The translations under genes were made by a program, and so were the position numbers. Source: Phialophora verrucosa (lineage: Eukaryota > Ascomycota > Eurotiomycetes > Chaetothyriales > Herpotrichiellaceae). Taken from it: a stretch of 64,000 nucleotides of DNA. Each line of letters opens with the position of its first letter. Position 1 is the first letter of the stretch. Below, piece after piece: positions 21,306 through 32,116 of the stretch. The notes below the pieces were generated by a model that had not been told where the DNA came from, searched no databases, and was given only the letters and a program-made list of their open reading frames with translations. The stretch is taken from positions 3,782,001 through 3,846,000 of the forward strand of contig MSED01000001.1 in the NCBI GenBank assembly GCA_002099365.1, given 5' to 3'.

Positions 21306-22518
21306 CGAGATGATCGTACGACATGCGAAGACGCTGCCCCCGAGTCTCAGTTACGACCGAGCGTCACAGGATTGGAACTCGAGGCTCGAGGCTCCCGGTG
21401 TAGAATACAGAAGTCATTCGATCTTGAATTTCCAAAGAAGTTATTTGCAGACATTATGGTTCGTGAAGTGCCTTTAGGACTCGACTTGACGTTGATTAAG
21501 GAGCCGGTCGGTACATGTATGGCTTTGTCCTCTCCACGTGTCCAGAGCTCCAGCTAGGGCCTGAGAGGCTCATGCGGTCTCCGAAAGAGTCACCGAGCTG
21601 TTCTCCATTGACGAAACCCCTGGTGCCTTCGGGTTCCACACAGTACACATGGGCTGGCTCACATACTGACATGGTCGAGCTTTTCAAGACGATTGGTAAA
21701 GTCGTGTAGGCAGAAACGCCAGGGGGAAGCCAGCGGTTAAACAGGTAGCACTGGTGTCTTTCATTTCGCCCTGATGGAAGGCAAAGAAAGAGCAGTTGCC
21801 CAGCTTGTTAGCCACAGATACAAAGGCTGCCTCTTTACCCGCATTGTTCAAGTACTTGTTCACCTTGGTGCACACCCCAGATTGTCGTCCACAGCTGCTG
21901 GCTAAGAAACTCGAGCATTCATGAGCTTGGAAGCAAAAGTTAAAGATCTCAGTAAAGATCAACACGGTATGCATGAGAGATCTAACGTCCAATGCTCTTG
22001 CCATAGAGGTTCAACTGAAAGCGAAAGCAAAATTACTCGCAGTTCGTTCGGAATCGCCCTGCCACGCCGCTTCTATCTATCCACCTCGCAACCAGCCCTT
22101 CTCTGACCCTCTTCTCACCTTCCACTCACCCTCATTCCACCATCGTCTTGACCAGGGCGGGTCCTTATGTACCGAGTAGTGGTTTATACACGGCCCTTAC
22201 TCCATTTCTATTTCAGCCAGAGTCTAATGTTGGCGGCGGTAGATCTTGCCTGCCAATCTCTCGCTTCAATGCCGCCGGGTTGTTGGTGGAATCGGTAGGA
22301 TAGTTCGTACCTTCATTTCGAATGAGGCTCTTCCCCCGCATTCTGGACACATCGCGACGCTTGCTTGGGCCATGATCTCGGGGAACTCTACTCCCCATGA
22401 TCGCTTCTGTAAGTAGACTAGCCAGTCATCGAAGCTAACCCCGTCGCTACAACTTCGCTTGATGGCAAACCCCATCTTCCTCTTTCTTGTCACACTTTCT
22501 TAGGTGTTCCCGGGTAGG
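21306..22518. other. Intergenic region between glyoxalase II and the zinc-finger gene
   Basis: About 1.2 kb. The minus strand holds two adjoining frames (21684-22004 and 21496-21687) that look partly protein-like and are described separately. Otherwise I see no gene. Confidence 0.4.
21684..22004 (-). CDS. Possible small cysteine-containing protein or exon (uncertain)
   Basis: A 106-codon frame with an ATG start. It has Cys residues in HECSSF, SSCGRQSGVC, GNCSFF and ATCLTAG. The stretch TTTAACTTTTGCTTCCAAG on the minus strand near 21925-21945 resembles a 3' splice site, so the true protein may begin or resume there. A second frame directly downstream (to 21496) reads SVCEPAHVYC and could be a further exon. 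The exon pattern is unresolved and I know no family. Low confidence. Confidence 0.22.
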   Translation of the reverse strand: MARALDVRSLMHTVLIFTEIFNFCFQAHECSSFLASSCGRQSGVCTKVNKYLNNAGKEAAFVSVANKLGNCSFFAFHQGEMKDTSATCLTAGFPLAFLPTRLYQSS

Positions 22519-22881
22519 ATGACTACCTGCTCGTCAATCGAGATGCCCGAGTTTCCCTGCGGCGCCTGCCATAAATCGTTCAAGCGCAAAGAGCACCGAG
22601 ATCGCCATCAACTTAGCCATACGACCACACGACCCTTCTTCTGCCCGATATGCAACTACCGATTCACCAGAAAGGACGCACTGATGCGCCATGTCCGGCT
22701 ACATGCCGCACGAGATGGCAGCACTGCGGGTTCGCCGACGCCCCGGATCACGGCAGCCTGCGACAACTGCGCCATCATGAAGGCACGGTGTAGTGAGCAG
22801 AAACCATGTCAAACATGTCAATATTTGCAACTTAATTGTACGACAACTCATCAGAAGAAGCGCCGTGGGCAGGTTAAATAG
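22519..22881 (+). CDS. Small hybrid transcription factor: two C2H2 fingers plus Zn2Cys6 domain
   Basis: A 120-residue protein that is almost entirely DNA-binding domain. Finger 1 uses C14, C17, H30 and H34; finger 2 uses C42, C45, H58 and H62. A complete Zn2Cys6 binuclear cluster follows with C81, C84, C91, C97, C100 and C107 in the usual spacing, then the basic tail HQKKRRG. Fungal factors with this C2H2+Zn2Cys6 pairing normally continue for several hundred residues into a fungal-specific regulatory domain; here a TAG follows at once. I could not find an exon continuing it: splicing near the stop (GGCAG/GTTAAA) gives only a few more codons. It is either a natural short form or a truncated gene. 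It is convergent with the P450 at 23174-24950. The start is the ATG at 22519. Confidence 0.75.
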   Translation: MTTCSSIEMPEFPCGACHKSFKRKEHRDRHQLSHTTTRPFFCPICNYRFTRKDALMRHVRLHAARDGSTAGSPTPRITAACDNCAIMKARCSEQKPCQTCQYLQLNCTTTHQKKRRGQVK

Positions 22882-23173
22882 CCAGGCCAGACTCCTTCTG
22901 CTGCACAGAATACTATTGCCGAACACCACTTTGGGATTGTCTGCCTCTGAGCGCGTGGAAACTGAAAAACCCCGTACGAAATGGGACGAAGAACAGACTA
23001 ATGACTGCGACATCTCCCGCCTTACGGACTGCTACTAGCTGGCACTTTCTTTTAGTCCCCACCTCTATGTTGGGCATCCATCTCGTCCTCTTGAACCACC
23101 TGCCAGCCTATCCGGCGGATCACTTGTCTGATCAGTTTTGAGACTTGGACTACTTGCCGCGAAACCGAGAGAA

Positions 23174-24950
23174 CTATCTGGCTGACACATAGGCGTATAT
23201 GCCCGTCTGCTTGTTAAACCAATAATTTTCGGTCTTCCAATCTCTGTCGGGGTTGGCGAGCTCGACGTTGAACCGTCTCAGGAAGCTAGGGATGAGTTTG
23301 TGCATCTCAGCGATCGATATCTGTGCAAAGGGGGTCGTTGGTCAGTACCCCCTCAAGTTTGTCACGGGAGACGAAAAGGCATTGGCCAATAACATACGTT
23401 CTTGCCGATACAAGTCCTCGAACCTCCGCCAAAATGAAGCATGTGTCGGTCCATCAGGGCCGCATCCCCTTGGATCCATCTGTCCGGGTTGAATTCCGCC
23501 GCGTCGTCCCCAAATATCGACTTGTCATAATGGAGGACAGCCGCATTGATGGACACACGACTACCAGCAGGAAAATACCGACCAGCAATGGTCACCCCGC
23601 CAGGAGGTACGTGCCGCGGCATCCCAAGGCCGACACTTGGATGGAGCCGCATTCCCTCCTTGCAGCAGGCGACGAGATAGGGCATTTTCATTGCTTCCGC
23701 ATATCGAATGTGCGGTTTGGACAGCAGGCCCTGGCTGTCAAAAGAGTCGATTTCCGCCACCAGCTTTCGCATGCATTCTGGACGGCGCATGAGGTGGTAG
23801 AAGATGGACCGGATGGCGATGGCGGTGGTGTCGCTGCCAGCGAAACTGAGAGCAAGCGACATCGTTCGTTAGCCTACGCACTCTATTTGGTTTCATCTGG
23901 TGGTTGTGGCCGGGCTCGCTTGCACTCACATGGCAACACACGCTTCATTCTGGATATCCGGTATGTCCCACCCATCCTTGCTCTCCATGATCTTGAAGAA
24001 CTTATCGAGCAAGTCCACCCTCTCCACGGAGCCGGCCTGCATCTGCTGCCGTCGCACATCGGTCCAGTACCGCCCTGCCTGGCGAATCTCGTCGAACCCC
24101 TGGATTGAGGCCCGGATCGTCGGGAAAAGCATGCCCACGGTCGAATGGAAGGGCCGTAGCCACGCTGGCAGTACGCATGACAGTGCGATCCCGGGAAGCA
24201 ACGTGTCCAAGCTTTGGATATATCGCCCGTAGTCGTGTTGATCGCGCATAAACCCGAATTGGCGCCCGAAGAACAGTTCGCCGATCACGTCGAAGGTATA
24301 CCTATCGATTTGTTGGCATCAGTACCTCCTTTCACGGTTTCTACAGGAGGCAAGAGAAGTGTTTCCCTTCACACCTACCACTGTATCCATTCGCCAAAGT
24401 CAATCTTGGACCTCGTTGCTGCGAACCGGGCCATACTCTCAAGAAAGACATCCGTACATGCGTTGATGTACGGCTCGCTCTCCAAGATCGTGGACATGGA
24501 GTACACCGCGTTGACATATTTCCTCCGTTCGGCGTGCTTGGCCTCATCGAGCTGCGTGAAGTGGTCACCGTGCGGACTGATGTTGGGCGCGAATGGCGGG
24601 TAGAAATCCGTCTTGGTGAAGCCTGATTTGATGTTGTAGATGATTTTGACGGCCGACGGGTCTGCCACTGAGACTTCGTCGTGGGCGATGCGGACAAGGG
24701 GACCATGTTGTTTGTGCAGGGATCGCTGAAGATGCTCGGCTCGTCCTCCTGCGACGGCGATCCCGATCCAGGTGCGAGAGAAGGAGGCAAGAAAGGGACC
24801 TGGGATACTGGCGAGGGGGTGGAAGAAGCGGCAGTATACGACCCAGCCGACTTGGGCCACCAGGAAGATGAGCCCCAGACGCCATACGACTGCTCCCCAG
24901 CTCAGACCCGCGCTAGGGTATAAGTTAGTGGCTAGGGTATCGAGAAACAT
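23174..24950 (-). CDS. Cytochrome P450, pisatin-demethylase-like
   Basis: Haem monooxygenase of 512 residues. Model: complement(join(23174..23320,23398..23845,23930..24301,24379..24950)) with introns of 77, 84 and 77 bp. The third intron (23846-23929) has branch GCTAAC and acceptor CTCAG. An N-terminal hydrophobic anchor (residues about 15-38) is followed by the proline hinge SIPGPFL. The I-helix is FAGSDTTA near 316-323, the ExxR motif is in KEGMR, and the haem loop HFGGGSRTCIGKN has the axial Cys near 460. The segments KTDFYPPFAPNISPHG and RRKYVNAVYSMS resemble the pisatin demethylase (CYP57) group and relatives. The substrate is unknown. I chose the ATG at 24950 because the frame further upstream runs through a TATA-like box. 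Confidence 0.93.
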
Positions 24951-25720
24951 GAGTGGCACGCTTGGATTGCGCAGAAATGAGCCGCTGCGACTGCGAGAAG
25001 ACCTTTCCACGAAGAAATCGGCACCAGGGAAAGAATCAAGGGTCGTGCTACTTCTACCCCGAGCATCAATACACGGACCCGTGGATATTGACTTGAATAT
25101 ATACACCTTCTCTCCGCCATCGTTCGAGTCGGCTTTTCCCTTTTGGCGATTCGATCATCCCATGTAGAGGGAGGGATGCGCGGCAATTCAGGCTCCATCT
25201 CTAGGCCAGCATGACGCTTCCGTGTCCTCGTTTCCCACCAGACCCGGCCATGCTAACCTTTTCTCCTTTCGCCGCACCGCTTGTCTTGTGAATACTCGCG
25301 CTTGAAACGTCACTGGAGGACGAAGAGCAACCAAGGAGTGGTAGACTAGGGATAGGTCAGTCCTGCAGGTCCAGTCTAACCAGCAGTCCGGCTGTCGTGG
25401 GGAGGGAAAGTTTGTGGACGCCCATATTGGAATGTGGCGTCTTCAGCAGCGCGGCGAGACGGGGAAGTCCAGTGTGATGGGGCAGAGGAGGAGCCGAGGA
25501 AGTCTGCACGGCACGATCAACGTGTTCATCTTCTGGCCCTTGGCCTTGACGAGTACGTACACGGCTTTGCAAATATCGGAAATGCCCCCTTCCTGCGTCG
25601 GAATCCACCTTCACCCCATCTCTCCATGAACTGTAATTCACCGCCCAAGCCGGATGTGTTCGACTAGCGCTAAAAATTCGCCCAATGCACGAGTAACTGC
25701 TCCCGTTACCGCATTTCGGG
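24951..25720. other. Intergenic between P450 and DUF3425 gene
   Basis: About 770 bp between two minus-strand genes, holding the TATA-like box of the P450. An ORF of 198 codons (25357-25950, -) overlaps the DUF3425 gene in another frame and is a shadow. Confidence 0.5.
25096..25103 (-). promoter_or_regulatory. TATA-like box upstream of the P450
   Basis: TATATATT on the minus strand, about 150 bp upstream of the chosen P450 start. It argues against the longer start at 25106. Confidence 0.4.
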
Positions 25721-27511
25721 TCAACATGGTGCCTCGAGCGCTCGGTCAACCAGGGCTCGCAACCTCTCCCCAGCCCCAGGCAAGAGGGCCTGCGGCGTTC
25801 CCAAGACATCCCTCCCCGCATGCTCGTCCGCGACAGGCAGCTCCTGGACGGCATACCCCGATACGATGCTCCCCGCAAATAAGGTGGGAAATGTCTGGAA
25901 GAACCTAGGATGCAACTTCTGGGTCTGGAAATTGTCGTACTCGAGGCCATATGCCTTCTCCAGCGCCTGCACGCCAGCCGACCTGGGAGTATAGACGAGT
26001 CCTGCGCCGCCGTTGGGACGGAACCCAGCCTTTTCTTCCAGGAGACAGAGGTCCCAGACTCTGAAAGAGGTGGTGGTGGTGGTGGTGGTCGTCGTCATCG
26101 ACTTTCTGGGCTCAGACGACAACGTTCTCGGAGTGTCCGTAGACTCGATTTCCTGAGCGGCCCGCTTACGGCCCCGCAGTAAGTTGAGCGACGAAGTTCG
26201 ATGCGCGACGAGATTTTGGATGGCCGTTTTGCAGACGAGGTCCACGTCGAGGCAGTCCTGCTGCTCGATCAGCTTCTCCCGGAGTTCCGGCCAGGGCAAC
26301 CAGTCGATCAAGGGAGAATGGGGGGTCACGAGCTGTCGAGCTGTCGGGCGGTACGCCGGGTGCATCTTGCCGTAGACTGCCTCGCCGGGGAAATTGCGCC
26401 ACATTTCGGACTGCACGAACCCTTTGAACGAGGCCGTGGTTTTCCAAAAGTGTTCGGCGCCCGGCCAGGCTTCGCGCACTGCCCACAGCACGCCCTCCGC
26501 GCACACCTTGGCTTGACGCTTCGGGGTCAGGGACGAGTGTTGCCTCAGGCGACCGAGCACCTGGTGTAGGACAGTAATGTACTGATCCAGTTTCCCTCGG
26601 GGTGGGCTCGTATTGAAGCCGTGTTGTAGTTCTGGGACTGCTCGGATGTTGCGTGGCATTGGTAATGGTATTGGATTTGGAGGTGCTTGTCGAGCTTGGT
26701 TATAGTCCTCCTCCCTCGCACTGTTCTCGACGCCGGGATGAAAACATCGCGCAGGTATGAGTGGTAGAATTCCCTGAGCGCTACCTGCAATGGCATCGGG
26801 TTGTAAGGGCCACACGTTGTCCTGCAACGTCGAACCAGGTAGATCTGTGGCCGAGTCTCGCGGGGTCGGGCAATATGCCGCGTTTGCCTCGGAAACCCTG
26901 TACACGAAGTCCATCTCCGGTGTTGAGTAGTTTCCGGGTGTGATCTTCTGGTTCCAATCGTGAGACTGCCAGCAACGTTGATTGAAGTCCAGGTCGAAAC
27001 CACAGTCTGACAAGCGTGTACATTTCTGCGTTAAGTCACAGTTGTCGTGGCCAGGTTTTGACCCGGGACTCGAATCATATTGGTCCAGTCCACCCTGTGT
27101 AAAGGTGACAGCCGTGCCGTCTACATACGGACTGGCTTGACAATTGGCAAACACGTTCGAGGACCGATATTGCATATCCAGCGCGAAGGGAGGTTCTTCA
27201 TCCACTCGTCCTGCTCTTGCCCCAGGCCCGAGTTCCAAAGGCGAGAAGGTCAAGTTTCCCCTTGTGCTCACGTCCCATAGGTCACCGCCGTTCGGGAGCA
27301 TGTTATGGGAATCCGACAAGTGGCACGAAGACCTCAGGTAGAGATATGTCAGTTCTGCATTGTGCGAGGAGAGCGATCGGCATTTCGCTTGCAGCACTCG
27401 GATGTGCCTCAATAGCTTTTCGTTCTCGCTCTCTAGCTGTGTGCGTGATTTTGCAGCGGGCCTCGCCACGGACGGTATCTCCCAAGTTTCGAGTGAAGGC
27501 CAATCCATCAT
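25721..27511 (-). CDS. DUF3425 / bZIP-type transcriptional regulator lacking a basic region
   Basis: Single-exon protein of 596 residues. The C-terminal half matches the fungal DUF3425 pattern: long helical segments, then LVTPHSPLIDWLPWPELREK, a DLVCKTAIQNL segment, and a hydrophobic core. This domain is common in fungal bZIP-like regulators. Residues about 24-45 (LESENEKLLRHIRVLQAKCR) form a heptad-like leucine zipper. The basic DNA-contact region expected just before it (N-x7-R type) is absent; only AKSRTQ precedes it. The upstream frame has no obvious exon supplying one. A poly-Thr run coded by a GGT microsatellite (26068-26092) sits in a linker. It could bind DNA only as a partner in a heterodimer, or not at all. 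It lies upstream of the P450 on the same strand. Confidence 0.78.
   Translation of the reverse strand: MMDWPSLETWEIPSVARPAAKSRTQLESENEKLLRHIRVLQAKCRSLSSHNAELTYLYLRSSCHLSDSHNMLPNGGDLWDVSTRGNLTFSPLELGPGARAGRVDEEPPFALDMQYRSSNVFANCQASPYVDGTAVTFTQGGLDQYDSSPGSKPGHDNCDLTQKCTRLSDCGFDLDFNQRCWQSHDWNQKITPGNYSTPEMDFVYRVSEANAAYCPTPRDSATDLPGSTLQDNVWPLQPDAIAGSAQGILPLIPARCFHPGVENSAREEDYNQARQAPPNPIPLPMPRNIRAVPELQHGFNTSPPRGKLDQYITVLHQVLGRLRQHSSLTPKRQAKVCAEGVLWAVREAWPGAEHFWKTTASFKGFVQSEMWRNFPGEAVYGKMHPAYRPTARQLVTPHSPLIDWLPWPELREKLIEQQDCLDVDLVCKTAIQNLVAHRTSSLNLLRGRKRAAQEIESTDTPRTLSSEPRKSMTTTTTTTTTSFRVWDLCLLEEKAGFRPNGGAGLVYTPRSAGVQALEKAYGLEYDNFQTQKLHPRFFQTFPTLFAGSIVSGYAVQELPVADEHAGRDVLGTPQALLPGAGERLRALVDRALEAPC
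26068..26092. repeat. GGT trinucleotide microsatellite (poly-Thr on minus strand)
   Basis: A run of GGT/CGT units inside the DUF3425 gene coding nine consecutive Thr residues. Confidence 0.75.
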
Positions 27512-28361
27512 GAATGATCATGTTGATAGGAGAGGGCGCGTGGTGTTCCGGTTGGCGAAGTGACGAACAATTCCAAGAACCACCCCGCAAGTTAAAGATC
27601 CGGTTGGGATACTCGTGCACTTTGCCACAGCAGCGGATTCTGTGGGGTTTCCTGGGAATCTTGGGGAAGGACGGTTGTGCATACGAGTACGATTACGTAC
27701 AGGGTGTCACCCTCGTCCCCTTCACAAGGTGAGCCGCGATCAGTCAAGGGGACGTCGGCACATACACGTCCAGCTCGCCTCGACACTCGATCGTGGAAAC
27801 CATTTTTCGCAGATCTCACAGCTAAACACAACCCTCGGCGTCCCATTACGGCGCCTGGAGTCAGCCTTATCTGGTGCACGCTTTCTGTGAGAACGCGAGA
27901 ATATTCCTGGGCCCCGAGTACAGTCGAGCTGCAGAATTTAACACTACAGTAGCTCCTGTGCGGTTTGACATGAGAGGCCAAAGTCTCTTCCTCAGGCTAC
28001 AATGTGGTGTGCGATATCCGGTCTTTCAGGCTGTTGGTCAAGTCAAGAAGGCGTCGCTATACATCACTTGACAGTGTCTGGCAGCCACGGCTTCCGGTAA
28101 GAATTCTGATATTCTGTGGTAGCAAGCAGCGAATCGCCTCGCTGGTCAATCCTCTACTCGGCAGGCCATACACACATGTTGTGCTGTGATGGCGCGGATA
28201 ATAAAGCCGAACTGATCATCCACAAGTAGACTTCGTGTCCTAACATTCTCGACCGAGTTCCTCTCCATCGAAATGCCTTCTGCCGTGGGGTCAAATCCAC
28301 TGGCACCAAGCCAGACGCAAAGAAACCCAAGGGTTCATTTCAGCCTCGACAAGATACTTAC
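27512..28361. other. Intergenic between DUF3425 gene and PhzF-like gene
   Basis: About 850 bp upstream of the DUF3425 gene and downstream of the PhzF-like gene. One TACGAGTA copy lies at 27682-27689. No gene is supported. Confidence 0.5.
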
Positions 28362-29351
28362 TTAGTCGTCTTCACCAGGAACCTCTAACATGCCCTGCAT
28401 GACCTGGACGGCACTTCCACTCAACAACACCTCTTCGATCTCAGTCCCATGCATCTCCCCCTTCTTCACCCCAATTTCCACAAAGATCTCGCTCCTTTGG
28501 CCGATCTCCACCCCCTGGACGATCTTGTATCTGTACCGTCCGGCCTTCCCCTCCTGTAGAGACAAATACGACGCCAGAGCACAAGCCGCACTCCCCGTGG
28601 CGGGATCCTCGCGCGACGCGAACATCCTGGTCCGCAGGTTCCGCACCCCATCCGGACCTGTCCCCTGATCCACGAAGAAGTACGTGCCCACCAGGCCCTC
28701 GCGCCACCCTTCGTCAAGCTTCTCGCACGCAGTATACATACTATCTGCGTCGAGGAGGTCCGTCGCCCTGCTGCTCCCCAGCTCCTCCACATCAGCCAGT
28801 CGCGCCAGAATGAACGTCATGCCCCTCACGATGCTAAAGGCAGGGTGCTCGTGCGGCGCAAACACCGGCCCGTGCAGGTGCACGTCGTGTGCAACCGAGA
28901 CCTGGACACCGTTGCGATCGGGCTGCAGAGCGATCTCGAAGCGCCCGGCTTTCGCTTGCAGCGCCTGTACGCCATTCGGCGTCGGCGACGTATCGTGCTG
29001 CCGCAGTCGGAGGAGATAATTCGCCGTGCCGACCGTGGGATGGCCGGCGAAGGGGATCTCCGCCTGGGAAGTGAAGATGTTGATGCGGACAGAGCGGTCG
29101 GCCACGTCTGCTTGCGTCTGTTCGTGCAGGAAGACTGTCTCGGAGAGGTTGAATTCACGGGCGATGCGCTGTTTTTGGCTTTGAGAGAGCGTGATCGTCC
29201 CGGGGACGTGGATGATGGCGAGAGGGTTGCCCGTGTATCGGGTTGACGTGAAGACGTCGAGGGTCAGGAACAGGAGGTGCGTTGACGCCGACGTGGACGA
29301 GGGCGGAGGTGAAGGCATTGTGAGTTGGTGTGTTGCTTCCGTGAAAGGCAC
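28362..29351 (-). CDS. PhzF-family isomerase-like protein
   Basis: Single-exon protein of 329 residues (318 if the second ATG at 29318 is used, which fits the usual family start better). The PhzF fold is shown by TLDVFTSTRYTGNPLAIIH at the start, an FNLSETVFL segment carrying the conserved Glu, FTSQAEIPFAGHPTVGTANY, and the second-half signature RMFASREDPATGSAACALASY. Members include PhzF of phenazine biosynthesis, a trans-2,3-dihydro-3-hydroxyanthranilate isomerase, and many epimerase-like proteins of unknown substrate. Phenazine production is not implied: no other phenazine gene is here. It may serve with the adjacent P450 and regulators or be an independent housekeeping gene. Confidence 0.9.
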   Translation of the reverse strand: MPFTEATHQLTMPSPPPSSTSASTHLLFLTLDVFTSTRYTGNPLAIIHVPGTITLSQSQKQRIAREFNLSETVFLHEQTQADVADRSVRINIFTSQAEIPFAGHPTVGTANYLLRLRQHDTSPTPNGVQALQAKAGRFEIALQPDRNGVQVSVAHDVHLHGPVFAPHEHPAFSIVRGMTFILARLADVEELGSSRATDLLDADSMYTACEKLDEGWREGLVGTYFFVDQGTGPDGVRNLRTRMFASREDPATGSAACALASYLSLQEGKAGRYRYKIVQGVEIGQRSEIFVEIGVKKGEMHGTEIEEVLLSGSAVQVMQGMLEVPGEDD

Positions 29352-32116
29352 GGTGTGTGCAATAGCGGCTAAGTGAATGAATGGGTGGCCGAGAAAAGAG
29401 GGAGGGAAGGATTGTCGATGTAAAATGATGCGTTGATATATGCTCTTATCCTACTCGCTTGTATCAGTAATACGACCCGACCACTAATCCTCGTGCTATT
29501 GATCCTAGCCTTGGTACAAATAAAAGTTCGGTACAGATGGCCAATGCTACTCTGAATACGACGCAATACGATCAATGTAGGATACCTCAACGTCCCGCCC
29601 ATCCGTCCGCCTTGTGACTATATGACTCACGACTCAACATGCGACACACTGCTTCTCCTCCCGCACGTTAGGCTCCATGTGTCTTCTCTTCTGTACCGAC
29701 TACAGAGTACTCACTATCTTGATCCGTGGAAATCCAGTCCGAGATATGTTTTGTTGTTAGTGTTGCTGATGGGCAGTTGGCGTTGGTTTATATCCTTGGT
29801 ACGCCCCCCTTTCCCTTCCAACAGAGATCGAGTGGAACAGTGCAAGATTCTCGACAACCTCATCACAGTACCCTATCACAAGCAGATACAATAGTTTTCT
29901 CGTTTCAGGAAGAGATGCACAGTCACTTGAGTATTGCTCAAATAGACCATTGATCCTTCCACAATATGACAGAAACTTGGATATCATGGCTGATATACTT
30001 TGTCAGGCCCCCGTCGGCCACGTCCAGTGACTCTGAAATTCTATCATATTGCCCAAGCTGCGCCCACCTTGGATGAGTGCATGCAGCTAGATTACAATAC
30101 TATGATCGCTAACGTCGAGAGCACACGCCGGTTTGGTACTGTACAAATCAAGCCCGCGCCAGTGGACGCATTCAAATCGGCCCTCAAGATTGCGAGACTC
30201 AGGCGGTCGACACGAATGGCGTCACAAACTCCCCTGAAGGCACCAGACGGTGTAGATGTTGACATGACACTCAGCCCGATTCCCAAACTTATATTTTGAG
30301 TCGACAAAGAATATCGAGATGGCGAAAGGTTTGGATGAGTTTGGAGCGGACTACTTCGATTTAGCCGTCCCTGTTGCCTCGGAGTAAAGCAATCCGCAAG
30401 CAGTCCCAGGTACAGTCCATGTGGCAGCGAAGATGGGCAAGGATATTTGGGTTTGATCCGAGTCGGTATCAACCCACTTCGATATATCCGTCAATCCCTT
30501 TGTAATCAGACCACAAGTAGGCGCTGGGACGAGGTGCCTGCGCTCGCGGCAGTGTTCGACATCGACATTTGGCCCACCCTCGATACTTGACGACCGAATG
30601 GCCATCTTTGATAGCTCTGCGCGATACGGTCAGGATCTCGATGGATATTCTCGTCTCAGGCGGGGAAAAGCTGCAAACCCCGGGCTTCGTTGGGCGCCTA
30701 GAAGCCTACTTATTGCTGAGAGGTAGCTGAGCCTCCTTGGGCCTCGGAAGCGAGTCACTGCGGATGGCATTGAGCTGAGCGATAGGGACCGACACTGACG
30801 ATGTTGGGGTTTTGGAGGACATCAACGTTTTTGGTGTAAATGTAACAAATCTAGAGGCAAGAGCAGGGCAAGCTCTAGCTGATGAAATGTCATCCTTGGT
30901 AAAGATAGTTGGCGCTTTAACCATAGCCAGTCCGCCGCCTAAGCCATTCGAAGAGGAATCTGCTGAAGAACTGGCTCGGCATAAGGATGAACGCAGCATT
31001 TATGTACGCACACACTCATTCAAAGCGCGTTATCAAATACATTTGTAGCCAATTGAGATATAGTAGTCAATAAAACCAGTGCAACTCACCGAAATCCATC
31101 GGCGGGAATGCAGAGAAGTTCACCAGATGAGCCATGTCTGAGCGTCCGTGCATATGGCAATCGATAGACGCCGATCCAGGAGTCAGTAGCCCTCATCACT
31201 TCCCTCTGGACCTGCACCGGAGCCCTGTATTGTGCGATAATGATAGTCCGGGATTGTGGCCAACGTTGACCACGGCTCTCCGACTATTCTAGATGGAGAG
31301 TCGCCCGTCCATCTGGATTTCCAAGGCACCGGGATCGTCAGGTCGAATTTCCGGAAGGCGCTTGACATCTGCTCCTAAGAGAAGGAGAACAGACTAGCAG
31401 CTGCGTTCATATTATATGGCGAAGATATCCGACACATTTTCGAACAAGTGATTGTGATCTAGCCGAACCGCATGGGGACGCACACGAAGCTCGTCCACTG
31501 TCAATGACCATGACGGACCGGAAACTCGCAGTTCTGACAGAGTCAATGATCTTTCCTTTTTCTAAGCCACAGTCCCTTTAGATCATCACCAGAAAAATTT
31601 TCACCCTGAAACCGGGTTTGAAATAATAGGTGCATCGAATCGATCGACGACAAGCATCAGACACGGAGGATAGCTGTGGTCGGAGCTGTACCGCATCGTG
31701 TATGTCTCCAGATCTCGATTCTCGAGATTGCACTGAAAGCCATCGCCACAAGGAAGATGCTCAGCTTGCCGTTGCAGAGAGGAACGGTCAAGGCAGCCCA
31801 GGGGGATACGAGACGCTCCAGAATGGTATAGAAGTTCCGGGTCTCATAAGCGAGGTCATGCAACCGGTATCCAGGATACGGTACCACTGACCTACGAGAG
31901 ATTCTGTTGCTCGGATGGGCAAGTGGTCGATCCTGATGGCGATGGGCGAGAGTCGAAGAAAGTGTTGTGCTCACCACGTGACTGAGACAACGGAGACCAT
32001 GCACTAAACCTTTCCTGGAAGCTCGGCTTGGCAGCGTCGACGGGATGCGCAGGTCAATCGCTGTCGGACGACATCACCCTCCTCTCTCACATTTACACGC
32101 CTTCTACACAACGACA
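29352..32116. other. Gene-poor region with coding-like fragments
   Basis: About 2.8 kb between the PhzF-like gene and NDUFS4. Several fragments look weakly protein-like but do not join: plus strand 30000-30299 (no ATG), minus strand 30706-30999, and minus strand 31090-31196 and 31183-31368. The last two lie next to plausible splice signals: CTTCTCTTAG before 31375, and donor GTGAGT at 31084-31089. The pattern would fit a decayed or small multi-exon gene. No family was recognised. Confidence 0.35.
31090..31196 (-). CDS. Possible exon or gene remnant (uncertain)
   Basis: Minus-strand frame from the ATG at 31196 reading MRATDSWIGVYRLPYARTLR and on to CIPADGF, stopping at a good 5' splice site (GTGAGT, 31084-31089). 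A 61-codon frame in another phase (31183-31368) follows a good 3' splice site. These may be parts of one broken gene. No function can be given. Confidence 0.2.

Noticed and set aside
23846..23929. Reading MSLALSFAGSDTT as the continuous P450 I-helix exon start
   Set aside because: There is no AG acceptor at that point. The branch GCTAAC and acceptor CTCAG give CVAIFAGSDTT with correct phase.
28362..29351. A phenazine biosynthesis locus
   Set aside because: Only a PhzF-fold protein is present. The family is broad and no other phenazine gene lies nearby.
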